Shown here: in pieces, positions 51,091 to 62,216 of the stretch
Numbering within the stretch: the first letter of the stretch is position 1
Layout of the letters: every line of letters starts with the position of its first letter
Translations under genes and position numbers: made by a program
The notes under the pieces: model-generated
Seen by the model: only the letters and a program-made list of their open reading frames with translations
Databases searched by the model: none
Told to the model about the DNA's origin: nothing
Source of the DNA: Brachionus plicatilis
Lineage: Eukaryota > Rotifera > Eurotatoria > Ploima > Brachionidae
DNA: 64,000 nucleotides
Reading direction: 5' to 3'
Assembly (NCBI GenBank): GCA_010279815.1
Contig: QEOQ01000633.1
Location: 389,698 to 453,697, forward strand

Positions 51091-51599
51091 GTTAGTATGC
51101 GGTTTGATAACGTTGGCGCTGCAGACACCGCGGTTGTACCGCTTAACACAAGAAGCGCTGTAGGTAGTTGGCTCGTTGCATTGTTGTTTTGGTTATTACA
51201 GACGAAGGTGAAGTTGTTGTTCTTCTGTCTCTTGTAACTCAAAATAGTTGTCCACATTATCATGATCATTATTGTTATGATTGCCACATCGTTAACATCA
51301 GGACGTTGTCATTGATCAGGCACCAGCACCGGTTCATGTGTGGAGTTATTTGTGCTATGCTTGATTCTATAAATTTTATTATACGTTTTGTTATTCCTGA
51401 TTCTTGTTCCTGATGTGTTATCGCTTTCAAAATATCCCATAGGCCCATCTTGGCCTCGATTAAAATGGATCCACGCGGTTGAGTGTTGATTGACTTTTTA
51501 ACAATGTGCGTTTTGAGAATGAATAACAATTCCACCCCCAACCAACGTTTTATAAATAATGTTAAAACGTGCTATTAAATAAAGTATGTGTGAATGTAA

Positions 51600-51960
51600 G
51601 ACTTAGCTATGCATCGCTATGTCTGAAATGTGTATGTTATTAATTCTGCATGCACCTCGTTTCGGGAACGCGACTTATGACAAATTAATCTGCGCCTCAT
51701 GAGTCCGCGACTTAGGACTAATCAGTCTGCACCCCGCTTTTGGGAACGCGACTTACAGCTAGAATGACAGATAGCATCGTTCCCTGGTCCTATCTGTATG
51801 CTGAAAATGTGATGTCTGAGTGGACCCTTCTGGGCATCGCGACTTCTGACAAATTAACCTGCGCCTCATGAGTCCGCGACTTAGGATTAATTTGTCTGCG
51901 CCCCGTAGAAGGTCCGTGACTTACGATGAAATTATGTCCTAACGAAGAAAACATTGACAA
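51600..51960. repeat. Repeated CGCGACTT units in the retrotransposon leader
   Basis: Six CGCGACTT or CGTGACTT motifs lie at roughly 40-bp spacing. Intervening TCTGCGCC, CTCATGAGTC and GACAAATTAA words are shared, e.g. around 51670-51750 and 51840-51910. The segment lies between the primer-site region and gag. Confidence 0.8.
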
Positions 51961-52007
51961 GAGTTTCTCAGAGCAAATATAGTCTGAGACTCACTTGTGG
52001 GCACCAA

Positions 52008-52223
52008 TGTAATGGATGAGGATTTTGGCCGAGAAGGCCGCTGGGGTAAATGAGAAACGTTAAATGGGGGGAGAAAATACTTTATTATTCATCTAATTTT
52101 TATTACCAAAAAACAATCTTCTTTTATAGTGAGAGTGTCGATGTGCACACTCTCAAAGTTTAGAACTCAACGAATGTAAAGTAACTATTCGTCGAGGTGG
52201 CGAAGGAATTGGTTTATTACACA
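52008..52223 (-). repeat. 5' LTR (element orientation)
   Basis: Same sequence as 48147-48362. On the minus strand it starts TGTGTAATAAACC and ends CCATTACA, followed by the primer-site-like sequence. Confidence 0.95.
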
Positions 52224-52720
52224 ATAATACTTTTAATATTTTCATTCATATAATTTTTTTTTTCTTTTTTTAATCATTATCCATTTATAAATGATCTTAT
52301 AATAATCAAAATACAAATTTTGAATATATTTTTAAGTAATTAGATTTATTTTTTCAATGGAAATAATTATCAAAATAATTTTTAGTAGAATTTTAGCATA
52401 AGTTTTCAATTTTTTTTCTGTGTTTTAAAAACAAAATTTTTATAAAAATTTGTTTAATAGAATGTAAAAATTTAAACACCGGTAAACAAGCCGGTAAAAT
52501 TTTTTAAAATTTTATTTTTACATATGGATTAGCCAATTGGTAGATCATTCATAAAATTTGCTCCCATTATGTATATTTTCAGTTTGACTTAATTTTTCTG
52601 GCTTATTTTTGTCAATTTTACCTTCTAAATTCAAAACAGTTTAACATAATGTTTTGTTTTTACTTTGTAAAATAAAAATAAAACTCGATAAAGTAAAAAA
52701 TAAATAAATTTAAATTATCA
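52224..52720. other. AT-rich flank
   Basis: No coding frame recognised. Confidence 0.4.
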
Positions 52721-52728
52721 TACTTATT

Positions 52729-53277
52729 CTAAATTTCCATGTGGATCATATTTTCATTAAATTGTTTTTCGGATTCTTCTCTTTCTTCTTGCTTTGATAA
52801 TTTCAAATTATTAAAGTTTAACTCAAGATCATCATATGCAGTTTCAAAAAGTCTTAATTTATATTTCATTTTCTTGATTTCATTACGAACTAATTGAGAT
52901 ATTGGCTTTTCTTCTTCTGAAACTTTATCACTTGTATCAGATTCAATTTCCTGAAAAGAATCCACTTTTGATTCAGATGACAAAGACATATTCTGATTTT
53001 GTTTTACTCTACTCGGAGTACTTAATTTTTTTTTAAATGATTTTATTTAAATCTATCTCTCAAATGAATTCGGGATTTTGTATCGATATTGTAAATTTTT
53101 ATTTTCTCGTTCCCTTATAAACCAGTATTCTATCTGATTAAAATTTCCTTAAATTACCTATTGTCCTCAGTAACCAAAGTTTTTTTTGGATGATTTATCG
53201 GAGAATAGCACAAACTGTCTTCATCATTAAAAAAAGATTTGCTTAATTTTTTTTTCCTATTTTTTCTATCCATAGCC
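52729..53277 (-). CDS. Two-exon acidic coiled-coil protein, possible transposon accessory ORF
   Basis: The start ATG near 53275 opens MDRKNRKKKLSKSFFNDEDS and LCYSPINHPKKTLVTEDN, then a GT-type donor near 53157. An intron of about 150 bp leads to STPSRVKQNQNM and a frame to 52729 with SLSSESKVDSFQEIESDTSD, then a heptad region (KYKLRLFETAYDDLELNFNN). No known domain. It is divergent from the DDE_Tnp_4 transposase starting about 200 bp away; PIF/Harbinger elements typically carry such a second divergent ORF, which is the basis for the proposed role. Confidence 0.45.
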
Positions 53278-53489
53278 TTTCCTTTTAAAATTCTAAAAAA
53301 TGATTTTTTTTTTAATATTTTGTTAGAATTTTAAAATTTTACTTATATTGGAATTATATTGTAATGTTACATTAGATTGATTTAAATATTAACAAGAATA
53401 AATCAAAGCTTTCTAAAGACCTCCGAAAGAGTTATTTTTTTTTCGATTCAAAATATTTAGGTTCTCGAAAAGGCAAATCGATTTAAACC

Positions 53490-55205
53490 TGAAATCGAAA
53501 TGCAGTTTAGTGATTATATTTGTGTTTATTGCTATCGAAAGGGTAAAAGAACACAAAAAACCTTCATTGGTTCCGATAACCAGGGCCCCCAAAATCATCC
53601 TGTTTTAAATATAATTAATGATTTGACAACTATTCAAAATGAGATTATCATAGCTCCTATAACTGAAACATATCGAAATGTAGTAATCGAGTGTTCAAAT
53701 CAAAATTTCAAAGTAGACATAATGGTACAAGCAGATTTGAATGTTTTATCTGAATTTATTTTAGTCGATTTACCAAAATCGTATAGCTCTCATTAGCGTT
53801 GTATTGTATGTTTCAAAAGCAATTCATACCAAAAACTTTTTGTTGTCCCCCCCGAAGCGAGAGTACAAGCAATGATTGATAAGAATATTTTTATACCTAA
53901 ACAACGTAGAAATTGTTTTTTGCATCTGCAAGGAAATCGTTTAAGAGAGAAGAAATTCATTTAATTATATCTATTAAACGCCAAGTCGTGATGAAAAAAA
54001 AATCTATAAAAGATATTATTGAAAGTTTAATTGAGGCTTCCAAAAGAAATAGTTTGTTTGATGAATTTGGTGACTTGAATTCAATTGATGATGATAAATC
54101 CAAAGAAACCACTGGCTTTTTCAAAAAGAATTTGAAATGATAAGCTTTAGCAATTTACTTATTTTGGCTTTAGACTGGTTTAAATCAAGAAGCAATTAAA
54201 GCTCATTTCAAACTCGATAATAGAACTGATGTTACTCACTATTGTGAACAAGTTAGAAAAAACTTAACTGAGTATTTTGTCCCAAAGTATCTTGGTTGTG
54301 ATTCTTATAAAAGAAATGAATGGGTCAAACAAAATAGTGAGATTGCAAAAGAACTTTATTCTTTATCTGATAACCAACTTGTCGTAATTGTATATGGTAA
54401 ATAATTTTTAATTTATTTGTTTCGTAATTTTTAATCTAAATCTTGAATTATAAGGAATCTACATATATTGCCAAAAAAGTAGCAACAACTTTTTTCAGAG
54501 AAAATCCTATTCGTGTCAAAAAAAAGGCCACTCGTCAAACCCTTTATTTTTTGCACTACAAATGGGTTTATATTAAATGCCTATGGACCATTTCCTTCTA
54601 CTTTAAACGATGCAAAAATTATTTAGGAGTGCTATGAAATCGATGGAGAATTAGATATTATTTTAAAAGATTGTGATAATTTTTTAGTGGATAGGGGATT
54701 TAGATATGCAGCTACTTTTTTGAAAAAGAAAAATTTTATTGTTAAAATGCCGGAATTTTTAACTAAATCACAAAAGCAGCTTACTTGTCAACAGGCCAAT
54801 AATTGACGAATCATAACAAAATGTCGATGGATTTTTGAAGCAGTAAATGGAATTTTAAAAGGATCATTTCGTTCAGTATCACATGTTCGCAACACTATGT
54901 TGAAACGCATAATGATTAATTTTAAAATAGCCTGTTCATTTATCAATTTTTTTCGCGCTCGACTCATTTCAGACCAAGAAAACGGTGTTTCAATTGCTAG
55001 AAGTATGAAGTTGAAATATCACAATGAAAATGAACTTAAAAAAATACTAAATAACGACGATTTTACAAATTCAAGCGAGTTTGTTGATATCGAAAAAATA
55101 AATTTTGCTGACGACTTTCCAAAATTGAGCTATGAAACGATTTTACAGAGTAAAACTTTTGGATCATATCAATTAAAGCAAAGTTTAAGTTATATGGCAT
55201 GTTGA
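53490..55205 (+). pseudogene. DDE_Tnp_4 (PIF/Harbinger-like) transposase
   Basis: Consecutive plus-strand pieces: a Cys-rich N-terminus (YICVYCYRKGKRTQKTF, then RCIVCFKSNSYQK, VPPEARVQAMIDKNIFIPKQ and NCFLHL), a middle part (ALDWF-like start, VVIVYG), then after a short gap GIYIYCQKSSNNFFQRKSYS, VDRGFRYAATFL, IVKMPEFLTKSQKQLTCQQA and CRWIFEAVNGILKGSFR, ending SLSYMAC at 55203. The YIYCQKS..QR..YS, DRGFR, MPEFL and (R)W.(V)E..N boxes define the DDE_Tnp_4 domain. In-frame stops and several frameshifts show decay. The N-terminal Cys pairs probably form a DNA-binding finger. Confidence 0.8.
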
Positions 55206-55795
55206 TTTTACGATATTAAAAAAACAAACAATGGAAAGAATAATACATATATCCTTTAGTACTCTCTGTACTAGCTGTAAAACTAATAAGTTATTGTAAA
55301 AAAACCAACGCTTATCTTAAAATAAAAAAAAATAGGGGAGGTGCGGACGGGATGCAGTTTCCTCCGCGACTTGTCTAATTACTAAATTAAAAAGCAATAT
55401 TCTTACAATAATTGACACATAATTTATTTGTTTAAAAAAATGCGTATGCATCTCAACTTTTGTGCAATACTTTAGTTACAATTGCAAATCTTAATCAGAT
55501 TAAGTCAAGCCTTCTTGATTTACAAATAAAAAAATTAAAAATTACGTGCTTCACAACTTCTTTAAGAACACAAAGTCTTTAAAAACAATTCTTTAAATTT
55601 GAAAATATTTCAAAATTTATTTTTATTATAAAAATGATAAAAAATCTTTATATAGGACAGTGATACCGAAATCGAAGAGCAACAAGATGCAATAAAAAAC
55701 ATTTTAAAATTTTTTTATCCTTATTGTTTTATATGGGAATTTTGATATAATCAAAATAAATTATTTTATTAAGTAATCAATCAGTTTTATCTCTA
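55206..55795. other. Intergenic, AT-rich
   Basis: A GC-richer patch near 55330-55375 (GAGGTGCGGACGGGATGCAG) may be the end of the preceding element. No gene seen. The 3' flank of the minus-strand FkbM gene lies here. Confidence 0.4.
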
Positions 55796-55798
55796 AAT

Positions 55799-56728
55799 TT
55801 AAATATTATTCAATTTATTAATAAAAAACAAATTCATAGTATCTTCATGAAAAAGCTTAAAATTTTGGTCTCCAAGAATTTTTTTTAACTGATCTTTTGA
55901 ACTATGTTTATGCTCTATTACAAATGATTTTATTTTGATTCTATCAAAATTAATGCTTCTAAGGACATCAAATTCTCCACCTTCTACGTCTAAAGAGAAC
56001 AAATCAACAATTTTGACGTTTATTGCAGCTAAAATTGTTTGAATTGAGAAACATGGAACGTATATAAACTCATATTCCAGTGGTTTATTTTTTGAATCTT
56101 TAAAACTTTTGCTTCTTCCTGAAAATGCGCCTGCTTTGAACATCTTAAATTTAGCAACAGTAGGTACATTTTGTGCAATACAAGCATTTATTGAATAAAA
56201 TTTTCTATTCTTTTCCAGAAGTCGTTCGTAAGAAAGCGGCAACGGCTCGATTAAAATTCCTGAAAAATCCCTTTCTTTTTCAAAAAATAATGAATTTGAA
56301 TAAGTTTCCCCATCAAATGCCCCGGCCTCAACAATAAAGCCGTTTCTTTTTCCATTGAACATTTTGTCTATCAATTTCGATTCATTAAATTGACTATAAT
56401 GAACTCGGTTCATTTTTTTTAGATTTAATTGTTTTTGAGAAGGCTTATTAATTAAACCTCGTACAAAATTAATTAAATCTGGATCCATTTCATCTGTCTC
56501 ATTTATCATGAACCTTAAAGTTTCGAAAATAACTTCATTTTTTATCTTTTGCTGTGCCATATTTCCATCCAAAATAAATGACCATCTTTTTAAGTTATAC
56601 GAGAACGATGCTGGGCTGGATGAAATCATTTTACATTCGTTTGTAAATTTTCTTTGAAAAATAATTGCATAACTTAATAAAATCATAAACAACATGACAA
56701 AGAGTTTTATTTTATTTGCTTTTGTCAT
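55799..56728 (-). CDS. FkbM/Star-like membrane-anchored methyltransferase
   Basis: A 309-residue uninterrupted frame starts at ATG 56728. Residues 8-25 are a hydrophobic signal-anchor (LFVMLFMILLSYAIIF), predicting a type II secretory-pathway membrane protein with the catalytic part in the lumen. The FkbM/Methyltransf_21 domain spans about 128-300: FIVEAGAFDGETYSNSLFFE (SAM-binding motif I, 131-150), ILIEPLP (158-164), KNRKFYSINACI, LFSLDVEGGEFDVLRSI (243-259) and KSFVIEHKH. The VEAGAxDGExxSN pattern is shared with the insect Star protein group. No introns within the frame. It looks functional; the substrate cannot be told from sequence. Confidence 0.92.
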   Translation of the reverse strand: MTKANKIKLFVMLFMILLSYAIIFQRKFTNECKMISSSPASFSYNLKRWSFILDGNMAQQKIKNEVIFETLRFMINETDEMDPDLINFVRGLINKPSQKQLNLKKMNRVHYSQFNESKLIDKMFNGKRNGFIVEAGAFDGETYSNSLFFEKERDFSGILIEPLPLSYERLLEKNRKFYSINACIAQNVPTVAKFKMFKAGAFSGRSKSFKDSKNKPLEYEFIYVPCFSIQTILAAINVKIVDLFSLDVEGGEFDVLRSINFDRIKIKSFVIEHKHSSKDQLKKILGDQNFKLFHEDTMNLFFINKLNNI

Positions 56729-58690
56729 ATCAATAATGGATTATCTATTAAAAAATTTAAATATTTTTTTTCGAAAGAAATTTTTTTGTTTTATTTAATT
56801 TGATATTTAAGAATAAAATTTTTATCAAAAAAATGACTTCTAGTAAGTAAATTAAAATATTGAAAAAAAAATTTTTTTGAAAAAATTTTACCATAATTTA
56901 CGTTATTTTAGGTAAATAAGTTTAAGAGTCACAAGTCTGTTACCATGAATAATCACTTATTCATCAGCTTGTCAATTGATGCACACAGATAAGAAATTAT
57001 TATACTTTTCACCTATGTATAATTATTCAGCTCAAGTCAAGTCCAAGTCCGGATTTTATAAATTTTAATACTGAAGAAGAATTATGAAGACTTTTATGCT
57101 TAAATTGCAAGAAAATTCTAATATATGGCTAATAAATTTGCATTAGACAACCCAAGAGTATATAAATTTTTTGATGTAAAGCCTGATTTAGCAAATTTTA
57201 GAAAAAAAGTCCTGACTTGGATATTTTTTTGAGACTTTAAACAACTCTGACGTTAATAATCGTAAATTTTTGTCAAATTAAAGAAATTTATAAAAAAAAA
57301 TTCTAAAATTTCTTGAAAAAAATCCTTTTACTTGAAAGATCTTAATTATTTTAATATTTTATTTTCTTAAAAACTTAACTTAATTTAGCCAAATTTTACA
57401 TTTTTTACCATACCAAACTTTTCGAAAAAAATCCATAATTTTATATGATTAAAAAAAGTCAATTTATTTAAAAAAATTTAAGTTTTTCAAATTCTCATCT
57501 AGAGGCCATAAAAGAACAACCTTATTAAAAAATTTGTTTCCTTAAAAAATCTTCATTTAAACAAAATTAATTTTAGAAAAAAATTGATTCATTTTTTTGT
57601 TTGCTCGGAATATTTTTAAATATTAATTATCATGAAACTAATTAATTCTTTATTATGGACTAATTGAATTTAAAAAGACGATTTTTCTAAACAAATTTTT
57701 TTTTTAAATTAGATTCTACTTTCATTCTTTCTATATGATAAAATTAGATATAATTGAAAAAAATTAATTAAGTTTAAAAAGCTCTAAACAAAAAGTTTTT
57801 TCTATTTTAAATATTTGTTCTTTTTTTTTGTTCCAAAATTCAACAATTTTTCAATCTTAAAATAGTGAGCATTTAGATTTTTTTCTTTTAAAATAAATTA
57901 TCTCATGTTAATTAAAAATTAGTGAATATAAAATTCCAAAGCTAAAAGAGTCTAATCTCGGAGTCCCTATCAGGACTTTCTTTTTTCATGTTTAAAATAA
58001 ATTTTTTTTTATTTTATTTCGATTATTGATACTTAACTTTTATACAGTATTAGGAGGCAAAGAATTTTTTTTACAAATGAACTGGTCTTTTAGAAAGAGG
58101 GTTCAAAACTATCTTAAGATGGTTTACACAAAATTTTCAAATAAATAGATTGAAAAAACACAATTTAAACTTGGGACTGTTATGAGTTGAATCATTATGA
58201 CTATTTTTTTTGAACTCAAGTGCGAAAAATGTTAGACCAAACAAGTTCAAGGCAAGGACTTTTAAAAGTAAATTAAAAGGATCACATAAATCAATCTGAA
58301 GTATTCATTTTGAATGAAATAATATAATTTAATATGGTTATAAAATAAAAGATTAATTCAAATGAAAATTTTCTCTTAGTTAAAATCAGATAAGTGGCCT
58401 TAGAGACTGGTCGAAATTATTGTCACAAAACTGGGCCGTTAAGCTTTACTGGTAAAAATCATTCTTTTAAATAAAAAAAAATTCAAAATCAGACAAAATT
58501 TGAGAATTTTTAACAATTTAATAATTTTAAATTTAATTTTTTCGACGGTATGGTATTTTTATTAATTTTTTATTTTTTAAAAGAGTAAATTGACATTCAA
58601 GCGTGAAGATAAATTTTGAATTCTTATTTAAAAATTTAAATTAATTGAAAAAAAAGAATAGTACCTTTGTGTCTAAATTTTTTGCTTATT
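56729..58690. other. Gene-free AT-rich region
   Basis: A block at about 57020-57110 (CAAGTCCAAGTCCGGATTTT, then GAAGAAGAATTATGAAGACT) is a diverged copy of 17111-17190, so a dispersed repeat lies here. Otherwise only homopolymer-rich DNA; no coding frame recognised. Confidence 0.6.
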
Positions 58691-58706
58691 TGAAACTATT
58701 TGAAAG

Positions 58707-59611
58707 GGGTCCTACTAAAATACTGACCCCCATTTATTTTGCAAAGCAAAAATATTTTTAAAAGTTTCAATATATCATTTAGTTTTAATTTTTCTCTATT
58801 TTTTGAAAATTAAACTAGTTTGTCTCTAAAATTTTTATTTTTTGTGAAAATCGAATATTTTTATACTTTTAAAAACCTGACCCCCTACTGACCCCCAATT
58901 TTTTAAGACTGACCCCTTACTGACCACCATTTTACTTGAAGAGAATTTAACTAGCTTTCTAAAAATGTGACTAGTTTTTCTCCAGGAAGTATGGTTTTTG
59001 AGATATTTTGATTATAATAAATAATTTACCTTTACGAAAATCAGAAAAAAGAGGCAAAATATTGCCAAAAAAAAAAAATAAAAAATTTCGCCTCATTTAA
59101 GTTTATCATATTTTTACGTTATTAAAAATTTAAGACATAGACTTTATTTTTTTATTAAATTAATTGCTAATAAAATTAATTGTAATTTTTATTAAAAAAA
59201 TCTTAAAACTAAATTAATAAAGCAAAAAATATCAAATATTACAATTAAAAATTGAATTTTTCTCAATTATTATGAAATCTTTTGAAATTCTCGAAAACTA
59301 TACATCCTGGAGAAAAACTAGTCACATTTTTAGAAAGCTAGTTAAATTCTCTTCAAGTAAAATGGGGGTCAGTAAGGGGTCAGTCTTAAAAAATTGGGGG
59401 GTCAGTAGAGGGTCAGGTTTTTAAAAGTATAAAAATATTCGATTTTCACAAAAAATAAAAATTTTGGAGACAAACTAGTTTAATTTTCAAAAAATAGAGA
59501 AAAATTAAAACTAAATGATATATTGAAACTTTTAAAAATATTTTTGCTTTGCAAAATAAATGGGGGTCAGAAAATTTTAAAAAAATGGGGGTCAGTATTT
59601 TAGTAGGACCC
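58707..59611. mobile_element. 905-bp foldback element with 8-bp target duplication
   Basis: Perfect direct repeats TTTGAAAG (58699-58706 and 59612-59619) flank arms of about 300 bp starting GGGTCCTACTAAAATACTGA. The arms are near-perfect inverted copies with a small insertion in the right one. Each arm carries clustered CTGACCCCC / GGGGGTCAG motifs. The AT-rich spacer codes for nothing. An 8-bp duplication suits hAT, Merlin or KDZ-type mobilisation. Confidence 0.9.
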
Positions 59612-59954
59612 TTTGAAAGAATTAAAAAATAATTTTTGATAATTAAATTAAAATATTTTTTCATTAATTATTTTTGATGAAATATACATCATCGTCGATT
59701 TTAAATGCTAGAAATTATTTTACTTAAATAAATTTAATTTATAAAAATGCTTGACGAATTTAAAATAACTTTTAATTAATAAACAACTTTTTGGATTTAC
59801 GAATTATTCCCAAAATTTTAAAACAATTTTTACAAAAAATTCCAAAATGCTTGATTTCGAATCTGAATCCAATAGGAATTTTATTTTTAAAATCGACACT
59901 CGAGCAATTGCTATATAGAGATAAAAAAAATGTTGCATTTTTTTATAAATTTTT

Positions 59955-61215
59955 GAAATTTTTAAGTTAAGAGTCTCATACAGCGGTAAGAAAACCGCTT
60001 CTAAACATAAAAGATAGACAAAAAAGATATAAGTGGTATAAACAGAGACTTAATTGGACAGTTAATGATTGCTCCAGAGTTATCTTATCGTGACGAGTCC
60101 AATTTTAGGTCTTTAGTCGTAAATCAAGAGTAATAGTAAAAAGATTTTAAAATAAGAAGTTTCATTCGAAGTTCTGTATACCAGGCTTACAAAACGATGG
60201 AGGTTCAGCCGATATTTTGGGATGCATTTCTTACAAAGGCACTTGTATATGGCATGTAATTATCAATTATGTTATTAATATTGAAATAAAAAACAAAATT
60301 ACTGAACTAAGGAACAAATGTTTTTTTTTATTTCTATTATAATAAAAAAGGTACATAAATAAAAAAAGTAATACAATTTGTATCAAATTAGAACCAAAAT
60401 AATTAAATATAGGCAAAAATAATATTCAATACACTTTTTTTTTTGTTTGTTTGATCCAACTGGTCTACCGCGTTTTTTTTAACTTGGGGTTGTGGAGTAA
60501 CGGTTAGGGTCTCTACAAGACGAATTTTTTTTGATATTGGCTCTTGTACAGGCGGTTCGTCCGAATCTGATTCTTCAGATACGCTGATACACAAAACATT
60601 CACATTTTGAGTTTCATTTGGCTGACGAGTTAAGGCATTGGTTGTAGCTTAAGGGCGACCTGGACGGCGCTTTCTTTCAAGTGGAATGTTCATTGCTATT
60701 TCTTTGATATGAAAAAGTTCTTAAAATAAAATTTAGCAAAAGTTTTAGAGAATTGTTAGGTGAGTAAAAACTTACTTAGCCGAGAACAGACTGCAATCAC
60801 ATGATCATTGAAAATTAATTATTGAAAAAAAGTTATTTTAGATATATATTGTTTTAATTAAATCAAATTAGTGTCAAAGAGATAAAACAGTTACTAACTT
60901 AATCATATTTGACATTATTTAATTTAATTGTACTAACAAAAAATAATTGACACTAACATCAGTATTTTTGTTCTAGAAAATATTATTTTTGTTTTTTAAA
61001 ACTATTATACGCGCTTGTATATGCAACATTTAAACAGGACGAATTAATCAATTTGTCTACATTAACACCTTGGAAAACAATCTTTTACCATCTGTTGAAC
61101 TCCTAAAGACACTAAAGAAACCTCTATTGAGCATTTAAAAGAGGTTTTACACAAAGAGTGATTAAAGATTCCGACTGATTACGTATAAAAATTGATTGAA
61201 TCTAATTGGAAACTA
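59955..61215 (+). pseudogene. Tc1-type transposase remnant, interrupted
   Basis: Near 59985-60130 the plus strand reads KPLLNIKDRQKRYKWYKQRL and NWTVNDCSRVIL, then after a frameshift DESNF, the first catalytic Asp region. Near 60180-60270 it reads CIPGLQNDGGSADILGCISY. Near 61120-61200 it ends with EHLKEVLHKE, a stop, LKIPTDYV, a stop and KLIES, the C-terminal box of Tc1 transposases. The middle catalytic region is replaced by a minus-strand MULE scrap (60403-60730). Multiple stops show a dead copy. Confidence 0.75.
60403..60730 (-). pseudogene. MULE C-terminal tail fragment
   Basis: Minus-strand frame: IKEIAMNIPLERKRRPGRP, an in-frame TAA, ATTNALTRQPNE, then an acidic Ser-rich stretch (SVSEESDSDEPPVQEP) to a stop at 60403. 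The basic RKRRPGRP..(T/K)..AL motif equals the tail found after the SWIM finger at 14557-14970, so it comes from a related MULE. A short intron-like gap precedes it near 60730-60790. Confidence 0.5.
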
Positions 61216-61494
61216 TTATTTAACTAAATTTTATTTTTATAAAACTTTCTAAATTTCTTTTTTTTTTTTAATTTTTTATTCAAATAAATGAAGTTTTAAT
61301 CGATCTGAATACGGATTAGGGCACTAGCCTGTCAATTAACCTTTAAATTGTTTGACATTTATTTCTTTATCATATTTTAGGCAACAATTTTCTTTGGAAT
61401 TAATTTTATTTTTATTTTTTAGTAATAAAATAATTAAAGCAATATTTTTTTAGCATTAAATCCATGACATTAATTTCATTTGACATTAGATTAC

Positions 61495-61680
61495 ACTTTA
61501 CCGAAATTGGTTTAGTCAACTAAGAATTAGTCGACTAAAATTTAGCTTACTAAAAATTACTCGTCTTATTTTTTTTATCTTTTTTTAGTTGTCTAATTTT
61601 TAGTCAGCAAAATTTTATTCGACTAATTTTTAGTTTACTAAACTAAAGAGAAAATTCCCATCACTATAAGTAGAGTGAGA
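61495..61680. repeat. Cluster of AGTCGACTAA-type motifs
   Basis: Alternating TTTAGTCAACTAAG, TTAGTCGACTAAAATTT and their complements fill about 150 bp, ending in TTCCCATCACTATAAG. The layout resembles a hAT-type subterminal region or MITE. Ends not resolved. Confidence 0.45.
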
Positions 61681-61713
61681 TCTTGGTATTTAAATATGTT
61701 ATAGTAATTGGCA

Positions 61714-61823
61714 CACCGAGCAATTTATGTACACAATCAATTCCGTAAAGATTCGGATTCGGAACACTTATCAAATTAATTAATAATTTATGGAATTAAT
61801 TTATAACCACCAATTGCTCGGTG
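61714..61823. repeat. Small inverted repeat
   Basis: CACCGAGCAATT at 61714 is repeated inverted (AATTGCTCGGTG) at 61812-61823. It could be a short MITE or a hairpin in the 5' flank of the dehydrogenase gene. Confidence 0.5.
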
Positions 61824-62216
61824 AAAAAACGCATTTTGGTCAACAAATAAGTCTTGGTTTAATTCTTCCAAAACACACTTTCCATATTTTTTATGGCACA
61901 GAAACTGTAGCGTTTAAAAAAAACCTTAAAAGCTGATTTATCTAATTCTATATAAAGTTTATTTTGGCTAAAATGAGAAATCCTCGACATAAAAGCTGAA
62001 TTATTTTAGAATTTTATGCATCCAAAATGGTGAATTAGTGTTGTTTAAGAGCAAATAAAGTCTGATATCTCAAAATTACCTTGTTTTTGGTTTATCACAA
62101 TTTTATCTTACTTTTGTAAAATAAATGAATAAATTATTAATTTCAAAGATTAAACCATTTTATTTTCGAAATAAAATTCATTTGATTTGAAACTTATTTT
62201 AGAAGAAGATAAAAAA

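Larger units (their letters stand above)
48147..52223 (-). mobile_element. Internally deleted Ty3/Gypsy-type LTR retrotransposon
   Basis: Two 216-bp LTRs (48147-48362 and 52008-52223) that look identical flank gag, protease and integrase remnants on the minus strand. Next to the element's 5' LTR is a primer-site-like TGGTGCCCACAAGTGAG, not a familiar tRNA match. Next to the 3' LTR is a polypurine tract (AAAAGGAGGGGGAA on the minus strand). Nearly all of reverse transcriptase and RNase H is missing between about 49716 and 49690. No clear 5-bp target duplication (TCAAT versus ATAAT). No env-like frame was seen. Identical LTRs imply a recent insertion mobilised in trans. Confidence 0.9.

Noticed and set aside
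51680..51740. Hammerhead-ribozyme-like CTCATGAGTCC..GGAC words in the LTR leader
   Set aside because: The invariant CTGATGA and GAAA core bases are not present (CTCATGA, TAAT), so a functional fold is not supported.
59446..59664. 72-residue minus-strand hydrophobic frame
   Set aside because: It lies in the arm of the foldback element and its flank; AT-rich chance frame.
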